A DNA stretch of 64,000 nt from Paludibacteraceae bacterium (GTDB taxonomy: Bacteria > Bacteroidota > Bacteroidia > Bacteroidales > Paludibacteraceae), in the NCBI GenBank assembly GCA_024399965.1, contig JAKSNJ010000006.1, positions 1 through 64,000 of the forward strand, in the 5' to 3' direction. This document shows positions 23,898 to 32,950 of this stretch, piece by piece. Every line of letters starts with the position of its first letter. Positions within the stretch are counted from its first letter, which is position 1. A program made the translations under genes and the position numbers. The notes beneath the pieces are model-generated. The model was given only the letters and a program-made list of their open reading frames with translations. It was not told the origin of the DNA and did no database searches.

Positions 23898-24797
23898 ATG
23901 TGTATGAAGAAATTAGTGTATGGCGCCGTGATGGCGCTGCTATGTGCCTGCTCCACACCGGAGGTGTTGCACGTGTACGGGCGGTATGTGCCCGAGCGCA
24001 AAGACGATTTTGCGTGGGAAAACGAGTTTGCTGCCTACCGTATGTACGGTCCTGAATTGGCAAAGATAGAGAACCCCAGCAATGGTGTGGATATTTTTAT
24101 GAAGAATACCCCCAACTTTGTCATCGACACCTTCTTTTATTATTACGTGAACGAGGAGCGTCCTTACCATGTGCAACACGGTTACGGTTTTGACGGATAT
24201 AAAGTGGCTCATACCCCCGGTATGGGTGGCTTGGCTGTAGTCGTGGATAGCGTGGTATATGTCGGCGGACACTACGATACATGGGAGATACTGGAGCAAA
24301 CGCCCGATTTATTGCGTTTCCGCTTGCACTATGACTCGCTCAATGTGGCAGGCGATATACTGCAAGAAGATATTATCATTACGTGCGAGTCAGGCAAGGT
24401 GCTGAATAAGGCCGAAGTGGTGCTGACCGGCAGTACCGACCATGCTTTACAGGCCGGTGCCGGACTATGGCTGCATGACAGCATAGGCACCTTGAGCGGC
24501 AGTCAGGAGTGGATTACCTATACCGAAACGGCACTGAGCGACCCGGGGGCCGTGCGCCTGAACCTGAAATGGTACGGCTACACCAACTTGGGCGTGACCC
24601 ACGAGGCCGTGTATATGCCCGGTGCAGAGGGGTTCCGGCAGTATGATAACCATGTATTAGCCCTCACCAAACCCTATACCATAGGCGATACGCTGACCTA
24701 TTACTTCGGCGGTTGCTGGTCGGGGTGGACCGATGGATACAAGTCGTTCCCGACACATGATGTATGGCAAGAATATGTGCAACAAGAAATACAATAA
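23898..24797 (+). CDS. DUF4861 lipoprotein, pectin/uronate-associated
   Basis: A 299-residue protein. An in-frame ATG at 23904 is an alternative start. A lipoprotein signal ends in a lipobox-like LLCACS. The mature part contains DFAWENEFAAYRMYGPEL, HGYGFDGYKVAHTPGMGG and YYFGGCWSGWTDG, matching DUF4861. Members are found with rhamnogalacturonan and pectin utilisation genes; the exact activity is not known, though a sugar-binding or lyase-like role is likely. Its position right after kduI-kduD supports a function in uronate-containing polysaccharide use at the cell surface or periplasm. Confidence 0.8.
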   Translation: MCMKKLVYGAVMALLCACSTPEVLHVYGRYVPERKDDFAWENEFAAYRMYGPELAKIENPSNGVDIFMKNTPNFVIDTFFYYYVNEERPYHVQHGYGFDGYKVAHTPGMGGLAVVVDSVVYVGGHYDTWEILEQTPDLLRFRLHYDSLNVAGDILQEDIIITCESGKVLNKAEVVLTGSTDHALQAGAGLWLHDSIGTLSGSQEWITYTETALSDPGAVRLNLKWYGYTNLGVTHEAVYMPGAEGFRQYDNHVLALTKPYTIGDTLTYYFGGCWSGWTDGYKSFPTHDVWQEYVQQEIQ

Positions 24798-24800
24798 CCA

Positions 24801-25559
24801 ATGACAAAAATTATATCATTAGCCAATCAAAAGGGTGGAGTGGGCAAGACCACTACCGCCATCAACCTGTCCGCTTCGCTGGCACGATTGGGCAAGCGTG
24901 TGCTGCTGGTTGATGCAGACCCGCAAGCCAATGCCTCATCTGGACTGGGTGTGGAAATCCGAGATTTGGAAAAAACGATTTACGAATGTCTGGTCAATCA
25001 AATAGACCCCCATACGGCCGTTATTCACACCAATGTGGAGAACTTGGACTTAATCCCCAGTCACATCGATTTGGTGGGTGCCGAGATTGAGATGCTCAAC
25101 TTGGAGAACCGTGAGCAGCTGATGAAGAATCTGCTGAATACGTTGAGACAGGAGTATGACTATATCTTGATTGACTGCTCGCCTTCGTTGGGACTCATTA
25201 CCGTGAATGCGCTTACTGCCAGCGATACGGTAGTCATACCTGTACAATGCGAGTTCTTTGCGTTGGAGGGTATTGCCAAACTGCTATCTACCATCAAAAT
25301 CATCAAGCAGAACTTAAACCCCGGATTGCAGATAGAGGGTTTCCTGCTCACGATGTACGACAACCGTCTGCGCCTCTCCACACAGGTGTATGAGGAGGTA
25401 AAACGGCACTTTGGCGACTTGGTGTTCGATACGGTCATTCCGCGTAATGTGCGCCTGAGCGAAGCCCCCAGCCACGGCTTGTGCGTGATGGACTACGATG
25501 CCTCGTCCAAGGGTGCAAAATGTTATATGAACTTAGCAAAAGAGATACTGAAAAGATGA
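24801..25559 (+). CDS. parA: chromosome partitioning ATPase ParA/Soj
   Basis: A 252-residue protein. It begins MTKIISLANQKGGVGKTTTA, with the deviant Walker A KGGVGKTT at residues 10-17, then VLLVDADPQANASSGLG (A') and YDYILIDCSPSLGLITVNAL (Walker B). PVQCEFFALEGIAKLL and FDTVIPRNVRLSEAPSHG are standard in chromosomal Soj/ParA. It segregates chromosomes with ParB. It overlaps parB by 4 bp. Confidence 0.95.
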   Translation: MTKIISLANQKGGVGKTTTAINLSASLARLGKRVLLVDADPQANASSGLGVEIRDLEKTIYECLVNQIDPHTAVIHTNVENLDLIPSHIDLVGAEIEMLNLENREQLMKNLLNTLRQEYDYILIDCSPSLGLITVNALTASDTVVIPVQCEFFALEGIAKLLSTIKIIKQNLNPGLQIEGFLLTMYDNRLRLSTQVYEEVKRHFGDLVFDTVIPRNVRLSEAPSHGLCVMDYDASSKGAKCYMNLAKEILKR

Positions 25560-26380
25560 AAAAAATGACAGGACTGGGACGTGGATTAGATGCCCTAATC
25601 GACACCCATATCACCACCAGCGGATCCAGTTCCATCAGTGAGGTGGATTTGAATTTGATTGCTGCCAACCCCAATCAGCCCCGCCGTACTTTTGACGAGG
25701 ACGCCCTGAAGGAGTTGAGCGATTCGATACGGGAACACGGTGTGATTTCTCCTATCACACTGCGCAAGAATGCGGACGGCAGTTATCTGATTATAGCCGG
25801 TGAACGCCGTTTCCGTGCAGCCAAGATGGCCAATCTGACCACTATCCCTGCCTATGTGCGTACAGCCAAAGATGAGCAGGTGATGGAGTGGGCGCTGATT
25901 GAGAATATCCAGCGTGAAGACTTGGACGCGATAGAGATAGCACTGGCTTACCAGCGGCTGATGGATGACTACGAACTGACGCAAGAGAAGATGTCGGAGC
26001 GTGTGGGCAAGAAACGTGCTACGGTGGCTAATTATCTGCGTCTGCTCAAACTGCCCGCTGAAATACAGATAGGTATCAAGGAGAAGAAAATAGATATGGG
26101 CCATGCCCGCGCTATCTTGGGTAGCCCATCTACGGAGCAGCAGTTGGCCCTCTACCATCGTATTCTCAAGGAGGGGCTCAGTGTGCGCCGTGTGGAAGAA
26201 CTGGTTACGGACAACAAAGTGGCTAAGCCGGCTACTACCCGCAAACAATCGCCCTTTAAGGTGCAGGAACGCCAGTTGTCTCAGCGTCTGGGAACCAAGG
26301 TAAAGATTTCTGACCATCACCTCACGATTTCCTTTGAGTCCGAACAGGAGTTGTATCAACTAATCGCCCGTATCCGTTGA
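25556..26380 (+). CDS. parB: chromosome partitioning protein ParB
   Basis: From ATG 25556 (overlapping the parA stop) the product is 274 residues, starting MKKMTGLGRGLDALI. It carries the CTPase/N-terminal boxes NPNQPRRTFD and IAGERRFRAAKMA, then the HTH YELTQEKMSERVGKKRATVANYLRLL (here in two parts), and a C-terminal dimerisation region. A longer frame upstream lies within parA and is rejected. ParB binds parS sites; none was searched for exhaustively in this window. Confidence 0.93.
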   Translation: MKKMTGLGRGLDALIDTHITTSGSSSISEVDLNLIAANPNQPRRTFDEDALKELSDSIREHGVISPITLRKNADGSYLIIAGERRFRAAKMANLTTIPAYVRTAKDEQVMEWALIENIQREDLDAIEIALAYQRLMDDYELTQEKMSERVGKKRATVANYLRLLKLPAEIQIGIKEKKIDMGHARAILGSPSTEQQLALYHRILKEGLSVRRVEELVTDNKVAKPATTRKQSPFKVQERQLSQRLGTKVKISDHHLTISFESEQELYQLIARIR

Positions 26381-27108
26381 AACGCCGGCTGACCGTCATA
26401 TTGCTTTGTCTTCCGTTGTGTCTCTTTGCCCAAAAGAAGGTGATAGCCAACGGTGACTCTGTTCGCATGACCATCGTGTCAGCTGTTGACTCCGCGAGTG
26501 CGCCTCAGGCGGATACGCTCGTGGTGCTGGACAATCAGGACGAGATTATCATCGGTGAGTCCATGTCTCCCAATCCGCAAGGGACTTGGGACGATGGTTG
26601 GCGACCGCAGCCCTTGCGCGCCGTTTGGATGGGGGCACTGTTCCCGGGATTGGGACAGATTTACAACCGCAGTTATTGGAAACTGCCCATTGTGTACGGG
26701 GCTTTTATGGGTAGTGCGTACGCGATTATATGGAACGGCACCATGTACAAGGACTACAAACAGGCCTATTGGGATATTCTTACCGACAAGGAACTGTCCA
26801 CCGACCCCAAGCGGTCGTACAATGCTATCTTGCCCAAGGGATATACCATCGAGCAGATGGGTGGACGTAGTACCTATACCAAGACCTTGAATAACAAGCA
26901 AAACCTCTATCGCCGTTACCGTGACTTCGGTATTGTGGCGGTGGTGGCGGTGTATGCGTTGTCGTTGATTGATGCTTTTGTCGATGCGCAGTTGTTTGAC
27001 TTTGATATATCGCCGGACTTGAGTATGAATGTGTCACCGCAGATATATAACGATTTTATGAACCATCAGCACGCTGCCGAAGTGCATTTGGCCATTACGA
27101 TTAAATGA
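26377..27108 (+). CDS. DUF5683 membrane protein
   Basis: A 243-residue protein with a signal-like N-terminus (LKRRLTVILLCLPLCLFAQ) and the conserved PLRAVWMGALFPGLGQIYNRSYWKLPIVYG of DUF5683, with membrane segments near residues 100-120 and 185-200. It occurs after parB and before a LysM/SLT protein in many Bacteroidota. The function is unknown. The start seems to be TTG at 26377 within the parB stop region (TTGA), since this keeps the signal peptide and the first in-frame ATG is 30 codons further on. Confidence 0.82.
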   Translation: MKRRLTVILLCLPLCLFAQKKVIANGDSVRMTIVSAVDSASAPQADTLVVLDNQDEIIIGESMSPNPQGTWDDGWRPQPLRAVWMGALFPGLGQIYNRSYWKLPIVYGAFMGSAYAIIWNGTMYKDYKQAYWDILTDKELSTDPKRSYNAILPKGYTIEQMGGRSTYTKTLNNKQNLYRRYRDFGIVAVVAVYALSLIDAFVDAQLFDFDISPDLSMNVSPQIYNDFMNHQHAAEVHLAITIK

Positions 27109-28217
27109 AGCGTGTACTCCTTATATTATGCGCGTTATGCGCGTGCGCGATAAGTGTTCCTTCCTATGGGGAAAACACCGACTCGCTCTACAAGGCACGG
27201 CTGCAATACTTGCCGTACGAGGTGGAGATGCCGTACCACCCCATAGTGGGCGACTATATCAATCGCTATCTGAAGAATGCCACCCAGACATCGCGTATCT
27301 TGGCGCGAGCCGACTACTATTTACCGCTGTTTTGGGATATATTGGGCAAGTATAACCTGCCGTACGAATTGTGCTATTTGCCGGTGATTGAGTCGGCGCT
27401 CAATCCGATGGCCCGTTCGCACATGGGTGCTGCCGGATTGTGGCAGTTCATGCCGGCCACAGGCAAACTCTACGGATTGGAAGTCAATTCGTTGGTAGAT
27501 GAACGGATGGACCCTGTCTGCTCTACGGACGCTGCTTGCCGGTTTATGCAGCGGCTATTTGATGACTTCCACGATTGGAACTTGGTGATTGCTGCCTACA
27601 ACTGCGGTCCGGGCAATGTCAAGAAAGCCATCGCTCGCAGTGGCGGTAAGACCGACTTTTGGTCGATTTATTCCTACCTGCCGCATGAGACACGGTGCTA
27701 TTTGCCCATTTATATTGCGGCGTGCTATGTGATGAACTATGCCGACCTGCACGCAATATGTCCTGACTCGGTGTGGGCTTATCCGCAGACGGACACGTTG
27801 ATGGTGACTGAACGTTTGCACTTAAACCAAGTGGCAGATATATTGGAGATTGGCTTGGACACCTTGCGCCGGCTTAATCCGCAGTATCCCAGAGACATCT
27901 TGCCGGGTGACAAGGCGTATGCGCTATGCTTGCCGGCTGAGTCGGTAACGCACTATATTGAACTGCAAGACACTATTTTGCAGCACCGTGCCGATGAATT
28001 GGTCAATAATCGCCGTGACGAGATAGAACTGCTGCATCGGCAGGGACCTAATGGCGGCTATTCCGCCAATGGCGTCACCTATTACAAGGTGAGAAAAGGC
28101 GATACGCTGAGCGAAATCGGTAAGAAATTTCATGTGTCCGTCAAGCAACTCAAGGCGTGGAACGGACTCAAATCGGATAATATATCAATTGGCAAAACAT
28201 TGCGTGTAGGTAAATAA
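27105..28217 (+). CDS. membrane-bound lytic transglycosylase MltD-like, LysM domain
   Basis: A 370-residue protein with a signal peptide (to SYGEN). The SLT catalytic region is at about residues 85-195: LPVIESALNPMARSHMGAAG with the catalytic Glu, LWQFMPATGKLYGL, and AAYNCGPGNVKKAI. One C-terminal LysM follows: YYKVRKGDTLSEIGKKF ... SIGKTLRV. It cleaves peptidoglycan glycan strands in the periplasm. It overlaps the previous gene by 4 bp and the MerR gene by 1 bp. Confidence 0.9.
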   Translation: MKRVLLILCALCACAISVPSYGENTDSLYKARLQYLPYEVEMPYHPIVGDYINRYLKNATQTSRILARADYYLPLFWDILGKYNLPYELCYLPVIESALNPMARSHMGAAGLWQFMPATGKLYGLEVNSLVDERMDPVCSTDAACRFMQRLFDDFHDWNLVIAAYNCGPGNVKKAIARSGGKTDFWSIYSYLPHETRCYLPIYIAACYVMNYADLHAICPDSVWAYPQTDTLMVTERLHLNQVADILEIGLDTLRRLNPQYPRDILPGDKAYALCLPAESVTHYIELQDTILQHRADELVNNRRDEIELLHRQGPNGGYSANGVTYYKVRKGDTLSEIGKKFHVSVKQLKAWNGLKSDNISIGKTLRVGK

Positions 28218-28540
28218 TGGAGGCACATAAAGCATATTATTCCATGCGAGAGGTGATGCAGCAAACGGAACTGCCGGCATCGACTTTGCGCTATTGGGAA
28301 ACGCAGTTCAAGGAGTTGGAACCGCGCAAAGATGCGCATGGCGACCGTTACTATTCCGAACGGGATATTGCCTTCATCAAGCAGGTGAAATATATCCGTG
28401 ATGAACTGAAAATCACGCGCATAGAGGCCATCAAGAACGAATTGAAATCCGGCAGTCGCAATACCGACGCCCGCCAACGTGCCACGGAGATTCTGCTCCG
28501 CCTAAGACAACAATTAGTAGAATTAAGAGCAAATATATAA
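28217..28540 (+). CDS. MerR-family transcriptional regulator
   Basis: A 107-residue protein with the winged helix YYSMREVMQQTELPASTLRYWETQF and DRYYSERDIAFIKQVKYI, typical of the short single-domain MerR proteins of Bacteroidota. No metal-binding cysteines or ligand domain follow, so it probably acts without a small-molecule sensor. It is the last gene of the parA-led operon. Confidence 0.88.
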   Translation: MEAHKAYYSMREVMQQTELPASTLRYWETQFKELEPRKDAHGDRYYSERDIAFIKQVKYIRDELKITRIEAIKNELKSGSRNTDARQRATEILLRLRQQLVELRANI

Positions 28541-28549
28541 TACAAATAT

Positions 28550-29323
28550 ATGCAAGAGAGACACAAAAATAGATTGCTCTATTTCAACGAGCAGGCATAT
28601 ACTACAGACAAGTATGTAATTCCTTTTATTGAACGGAAAAAAATTGTTACTCCCGATTGCCACGTGTTGGAAATAGGTTGTGGAGAGGGTGGTAATCTAA
28701 AACCTTTTTTAGATAGAGGTTGCCAGTGTACGGGTATCGATTTGAATAGCGAACAAATCCAACGGGCAAAAGACTTTTTTGCAGACCATCCGCATGTTGA
28801 TAGATTGCGTTTGATTGATTCAGACATTTACGATATAGATCCTCTGGAGCATCAATATGATGTCATCATGTTGCGCGATGTGATTGAGCATATACATGAC
28901 CAGGAACGTTTTATGCGTATTTTGCCTCAATTCTTAAAGCCTCACGGCGTGGTGTTCTTCGCTTTTCCGCCATGGATGATGCCCTTTGGCGGTCATCAGC
29001 AGATTTGCAAAAGCAAATTGAGCAAAGTGCCTTATTTCCACTTGTTGCCAATGGCTTGGTACAAGGCATTGCTGCAAGCGTGTGGAGAAACCTCAGTAGA
29101 TGCTTTGGCCGAGATTAAGGAGACAGGCATTACCATAGAGCGTTTTGAACGTATCTTACGTAAAGAGGGGTACAACACATTGGAAAAGGAATTGTATTTC
29201 ATTAATCCAAATTATGAAATTAAGTTCCATTTGCGTCCTCGCAAAGCGTTGCCCTTGTTCCGCACAATCCCTTATCTGCGTGATTTCTATATTACGGCAG
29301 GTTATTATTTGGTGAGTAAGTAA
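28550..29323 (+). CDS. class I SAM-dependent methyltransferase
   Basis: A 257-residue protein with VLEIGCGEGGNLKPFLDRGC (motif I), CTGIDLNSEQI (acidic loop) and YDVIMLRDVIEHIHDQERFM (UbiE/COQ5-like). The C-terminal half, including AFPPWMMPFGGHQQIC, is typical of Bacteroidota methyltransferases that act on glycans or small molecules; the substrate is unknown. It lies 9 bp after the MerR gene and 3 bp before the YfhO gene. Confidence 0.82.
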   Translation: MQERHKNRLLYFNEQAYTTDKYVIPFIERKKIVTPDCHVLEIGCGEGGNLKPFLDRGCQCTGIDLNSEQIQRAKDFFADHPHVDRLRLIDSDIYDIDPLEHQYDVIMLRDVIEHIHDQERFMRILPQFLKPHGVVFFAFPPWMMPFGGHQQICKSKLSKVPYFHLLPMAWYKALLQACGETSVDALAEIKETGITIERFERILRKEGYNTLEKELYFINPNYEIKFHLRPRKALPLFRTIPYLRDFYITAGYYLVSK

Positions 29324-29326
29324 ATT

Positions 29327-31870
29327 ATGATTAATCCGTTTTGTATGAAAAACTTTGATTGGAAAAAATTATTACCCTATGTAGTGGCAGTAGTATTATT
29401 TCTCGTTTTTGCTATCGGTTATTGTAGCCCGTTGTTGCAAGGAAAAGTTCTGTATGCAGGCGATGTGAAGAGCTGGGAAGGTGCTGCGCAGGAAGCGAGA
29501 ACATTCAAACAGCAGACAGGAGAGACCACTTGGTGGACTAATTCCATGTTTGGTGGTATGCCGGCGTATCAAGTAACCGGCACTACTCCCGCCAACGAGA
29601 TACGGGGTGTGATGGAACGGGTTATTCGGCTTGGATTTAGTCGGGAAGACGGGGGAAGAGGCGTTCTGTTCGGTTATCTAATCGGATTTTATCTAATGCT
29701 TCTGTGCTTTGGCATTAATCCGTGGCTCAGTTTGATAGGGTCTTTTGCTTTGTCTTTGTCTTCTTATTTCCTTCTCATTATTCCTGCCGGACATATATCC
29801 AAAGCGGCGGCATTGGGTATTCTGCCCGTTGTGATGGGAGGTTTATATGCTATTTTCCGCAAGAAATATTGGTTGGGTATTCCACTGTTTACCGTTTGGG
29901 GAATTGTCGGTATCAATTTGCACCCGCAGATGACCTATTATCTTTGTATGCTTATTGGCGTCTGCTGTTTTGCGGAACTGTATATTCATATTCGTGAAAA
30001 ACGTTGGAAAGACCTCGGCGTGGCAGTGGGTATATTGCTTTTGTGCTGTGCGCTTATTTATGGCACCAAATTGAGTTGGTTCCAGATGAATAACGAGTAC
30101 CTTGCCGAAACGATGCGTGGCGGACATAGCGAACTGACCCAACCCGATGTGGATAAGTCCAAACCTGCCGGATTGGACATCGACTACGCTACGGCTTGGA
30201 GTTATGGCAAGGCCGAGACGTTTACTTTCCTCATTCCCAATTTCATGGGCGGTGCCAGTGGTTACAATGTGGGCGAAAAGTCCGTTTTGTATGAGGAAAT
30301 GATTAAAGCGCGTGTGCCCCGTGGCTCTGCCAAGCAGTTCTGCCAACAGGCACCTACTTATTGGGGAGAAAAGGCGTTCACGTCAGGACCCGTCTATATG
30401 GGTGCCATCGTCTGCTTCCTCTTTGTCTTAGGGCTGATTATCGTGCCCGGACCGTATAAATGGGCACTCCTGATTGCCACTCTTTTCTCCGTCTTGCTGG
30501 CTTGGGGACGCAATTTTATGCCGTTTACGCAGTTCTTCTACGACTATTTCCCCATGTACAACAAGTTCCGTGCGGTGGAAAGTATATTAGTGGTGGCTGA
30601 GATTACGATGCCCCTGCTCGGCTTTTTGGGATTGAAACATTTGATGGAGGCAGAGGACAAAAAGCAATACCTCAAACCTATCTTTACGGCTGCGGGTATC
30701 ACGGCAGGTTTATGCCTTGTCTTTGCACTTTTCGGCGGTAGTTTATTCGACTTTACAAGTTCCTATGATGCCCAGTGGAAAGGGCAGGTGGGTGACTTGT
30801 ATGACCTCATTTTGGACCAGCGTGCTGCTATGTTAAAAGCCGACGCTTGGCGCTCGTTCATCTTCATCGGTCTTGCTGCCGCCACATTGTTGTGGTATGT
30901 GCATCTTACAGCGCAGCGGTCTAACAGCGAAAGCGGTCCTTCAGCGAAGCGGTCCTTCAGCCCGAAGGGCGTTCTGTACACCATCTTTGGGGTACTCATT
31001 TTGGCGGATATGGTACCTGTGGACCGTCGTTTCTTCAATAAGGACCATTTCGTTTCCAAGAAGGAAAGCGAACGTTATTTTGCGATGCAACCTTGGGAGG
31101 AGCAGATTTTGCAGGATAAATCCTTGGATTACCGTGTCCTCAATGTGGCAGCCAACACGTTCAACGATTCCCGTACTTCCTACCGTCTCAAATCGGTGGG
31201 TGGCTATTCGGCTGTCAAACTGCGTCGTTATCAAGACCTGATTGATGCCCACATCAGCCGTAACAATTGGAATGTACTCAATATGCTCAATACCAAGTAC
31301 ATCATTACGCGTGACGGCGTGTTCCCCAATCCGGAGGCGTTGGGTAATGCGTGGTTTGTGGATTCGCTCCTTTGTGTCAATACCCCCGATGCCGAATCGG
31401 AGGCGCTCAATACGCTCGACTTGCGTCATGCGGCAGTAATGGATACTACCTTTGCTCCTAACCAAGTTTTGCTCCGTGATTGGTACGGGTCTTTCCCGAC
31501 GGCGAGCCGACGGCGAACCGACGGCGAAGACTTGGATAGAGCAATCGTCAACATGACATCGTACGCCCCTAATAAGCTCGTTTACGAGGCACAAACGGAC
31601 TCTGCTCAACTGGCTGTTTTCTCGGAAATCTACTATCCGCATGACTGGCATCTCTACATAGATGGCGAAGAGGCACCTATATACCGTGTCAACTACACCC
31701 TTCGTGCTGCCATCATACCGCAAGGAAAGCACGAACTCGTTATGGAATTCGTGCCTGCTGCTCTCAAAACGGATAAGTGGTGTATGGCGATTTATATACT
31801 CGCTATTGCTTTATCCCTGTTTTGTGTCGGAAAGTTTGTTGTTGGGAAAATCAAAAAGGTTGCGGAATAA
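29327..31870 (+). CDS. YfhO-family multispanning membrane protein
   Basis: An 847-residue protein. The start may be ATG 29327 or ATG 29345 (MKNFDWKKLLPY). It has about a dozen membrane helices and the family features LQGKVLYAGDVKSW, WWTNSMFGGMPAYQ, and a C-terminal soluble part with YPHDWHLYIDGEEAP. YfhO-type proteins are GT-C-like and linked to glycosylation of surface polymers or lipids. Two short tandem repeats sit inside the frame: about 30910-30970 (16-17 bp units, encoding SAQRSNSESGPSAKRSFSP) and 31496-31528 (three 11-bp units). Confidence 0.85.
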   Translation: MINPFCMKNFDWKKLLPYVVAVVLFLVFAIGYCSPLLQGKVLYAGDVKSWEGAAQEARTFKQQTGETTWWTNSMFGGMPAYQVTGTTPANEIRGVMERVIRLGFSREDGGRGVLFGYLIGFYLMLLCFGINPWLSLIGSFALSLSSYFLLIIPAGHISKAAALGILPVVMGGLYAIFRKKYWLGIPLFTVWGIVGINLHPQMTYYLCMLIGVCCFAELYIHIREKRWKDLGVAVGILLLCCALIYGTKLSWFQMNNEYLAETMRGGHSELTQPDVDKSKPAGLDIDYATAWSYGKAETFTFLIPNFMGGASGYNVGEKSVLYEEMIKARVPRGSAKQFCQQAPTYWGEKAFTSGPVYMGAIVCFLFVLGLIIVPGPYKWALLIATLFSVLLAWGRNFMPFTQFFYDYFPMYNKFRAVESILVVAEITMPLLGFLGLKHLMEAEDKKQYLKPIFTAAGITAGLCLVFALFGGSLFDFTSSYDAQWKGQVGDLYDLILDQRAAMLKADAWRSFIFIGLAAATLLWYVHLTAQRSNSESGPSAKRSFSPKGVLYTIFGVLILADMVPVDRRFFNKDHFVSKKESERYFAMQPWEEQILQDKSLDYRVLNVAANTFNDSRTSYRLKSVGGYSAVKLRRYQDLIDAHISRNNWNVLNMLNTKYIITRDGVFPNPEALGNAWFVDSLLCVNTPDAESEALNTLDLRHAAVMDTTFAPNQVLLRDWYGSFPTASRRRTDGEDLDRAIVNMTSYAPNKLVYEAQTDSAQLAVFSEIYYPHDWHLYIDGEEAPIYRVNYTLRAAIIPQGKHELVMEFVPAALKTDKWCMAIYILAIALSLFCVGKFVVGKIKKVAE
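31496..31528. repeat. three 11-bp units CCGACGGCGAR inside the YfhO gene
   Basis: The units encode PTASRRRTDGE in frame. A change of one unit would shift the frame and truncate the periplasmic end of the protein. Confidence 0.9.
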
Positions 31871-32935
31871 TTGCTCCACGGCATTGTCGGAATACATTTT
31901 CTCGTATTGCGTTCTGGAGTAGGTGTTGAAACGGGGACGGGGATTGGAAGAGAAATCGGTTAATTTAGAGATGAATTGCTGGGCAGTATTGCATTCTCCT
32001 CCGACTTGTTCCGTATCGATATGGTATCCTTCAAACGCTTCGTGAGTGCCTAAAATGTTTTTTCCGTACATTAAACTTTCGCATGTCTTTACTTTCATTC
32101 CGCTTCCTGAGAATATGGGAAGAATCATAATATCGGCATCTACGAAATAGGATGTCAAATCGGGAACGTCAGACAGCACTTCGATGTCTTTCAGTTCTTG
32201 CGATTTTGCTTTTAATTTGGACATTCCTTTTCCGACGACGGTCAGTCGTATATTGACATTCGGCAAGACATTCTTTACAAACCACAGTAGCCCTTCCGTA
32301 TTGGCAGGAAAATAGGAGCCGATAAACAGACAATGTGGACAAGAATGTGTCATAATTGATTTTTCCTGCGGTATGGCTTTGTCCGGTAGGGTAATAGGAA
32401 CAATAATGTCGGCTTTTCGGCCATATTGTTTTTCTATGATTTGGCTGTCGCGTTCGTTCAGAACGATTATTTTGTCCGAATACCGACAAGCCATTCGGTC
32501 ATTCTTGGACACATTGTTCAGCAACACGCTGCGAAAGGGTAGATGCTTGTTTAGTTTGCTGTCAAAATAGATACTTTCCACATTGTGAAAATGGGAAATG
32601 ATTTTCCCCTTGTAGCCGGTCTTTTTCAGTTGATAGGCAATGATGCCGAATACGGATCTGTCAATAAAGACATAGTCGTAGTTGTCTGCCTGCTTTACAA
32701 TTTGGGTACAACGTTTTGGGGTTAATCCGAAGAAATATCCGAAACACATATATACTATTCCGGATACATAGGAAAGCAAGGAACGCTTTTTATCGTCATT
32801 ATGTATGTATATCGAGTCAATATTTTCGGCACCTACAATCTTGCCAAGCAATTCGTAATTGCGCATGGAACACATTCCTCCGCCTTCTTTTATGGCGGTC
32901 GGACGTTTATACCAGATAAATAATAACTTGCTCAT
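31811..32935 (-). CDS. glycosyltransferase, GT4 type
   Basis: A 374-residue protein starting MSKLLFIWYKRPTAIKEGGG. The donor-binding half has CLFIGSYFPANTEGLLWFVK, RLTVVGKGMSKLK, VPDLTSYFVDADIMILPIFSGSGMKVKTCESLMYGK (in parts), with the E-x7-E-like ending ESLMYGKNILGT. This is GT-B, family 4 type. It is the last gene of the minus-strand glycan cluster. Its 3' end overlaps the convergent YfhO gene by 60 bp. Confidence 0.85.
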   Translation of the reverse strand: MSKLLFIWYKRPTAIKEGGGMCSMRNYELLGKIVGAENIDSIYIHNDDKKRSLLSYVSGIVYMCFGYFFGLTPKRCTQIVKQADNYDYVFIDRSVFGIIAYQLKKTGYKGKIISHFHNVESIYFDSKLNKHLPFRSVLLNNVSKNDRMACRYSDKIIVLNERDSQIIEKQYGRKADIIVPITLPDKAIPQEKSIMTHSCPHCLFIGSYFPANTEGLLWFVKNVLPNVNIRLTVVGKGMSKLKAKSQELKDIEVLSDVPDLTSYFVDADIMILPIFSGSGMKVKTCESLMYGKNILGTHEAFEGYHIDTEQVGGECNTAQQFISKLTDFSSNPRPRFNTYSRTQYEKMYSDNAVEQLFRNLFDFPNNKLSDTKQG

Positions 32936-32950
32936 TGTCAGATGTCCTTC

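Noticed and set aside
25481..25555. N-terminal extension of ParB inside parA
   Set aside because: The ATG at 25556 gives the usual ParB start and overlaps the parA stop by 4 bp.
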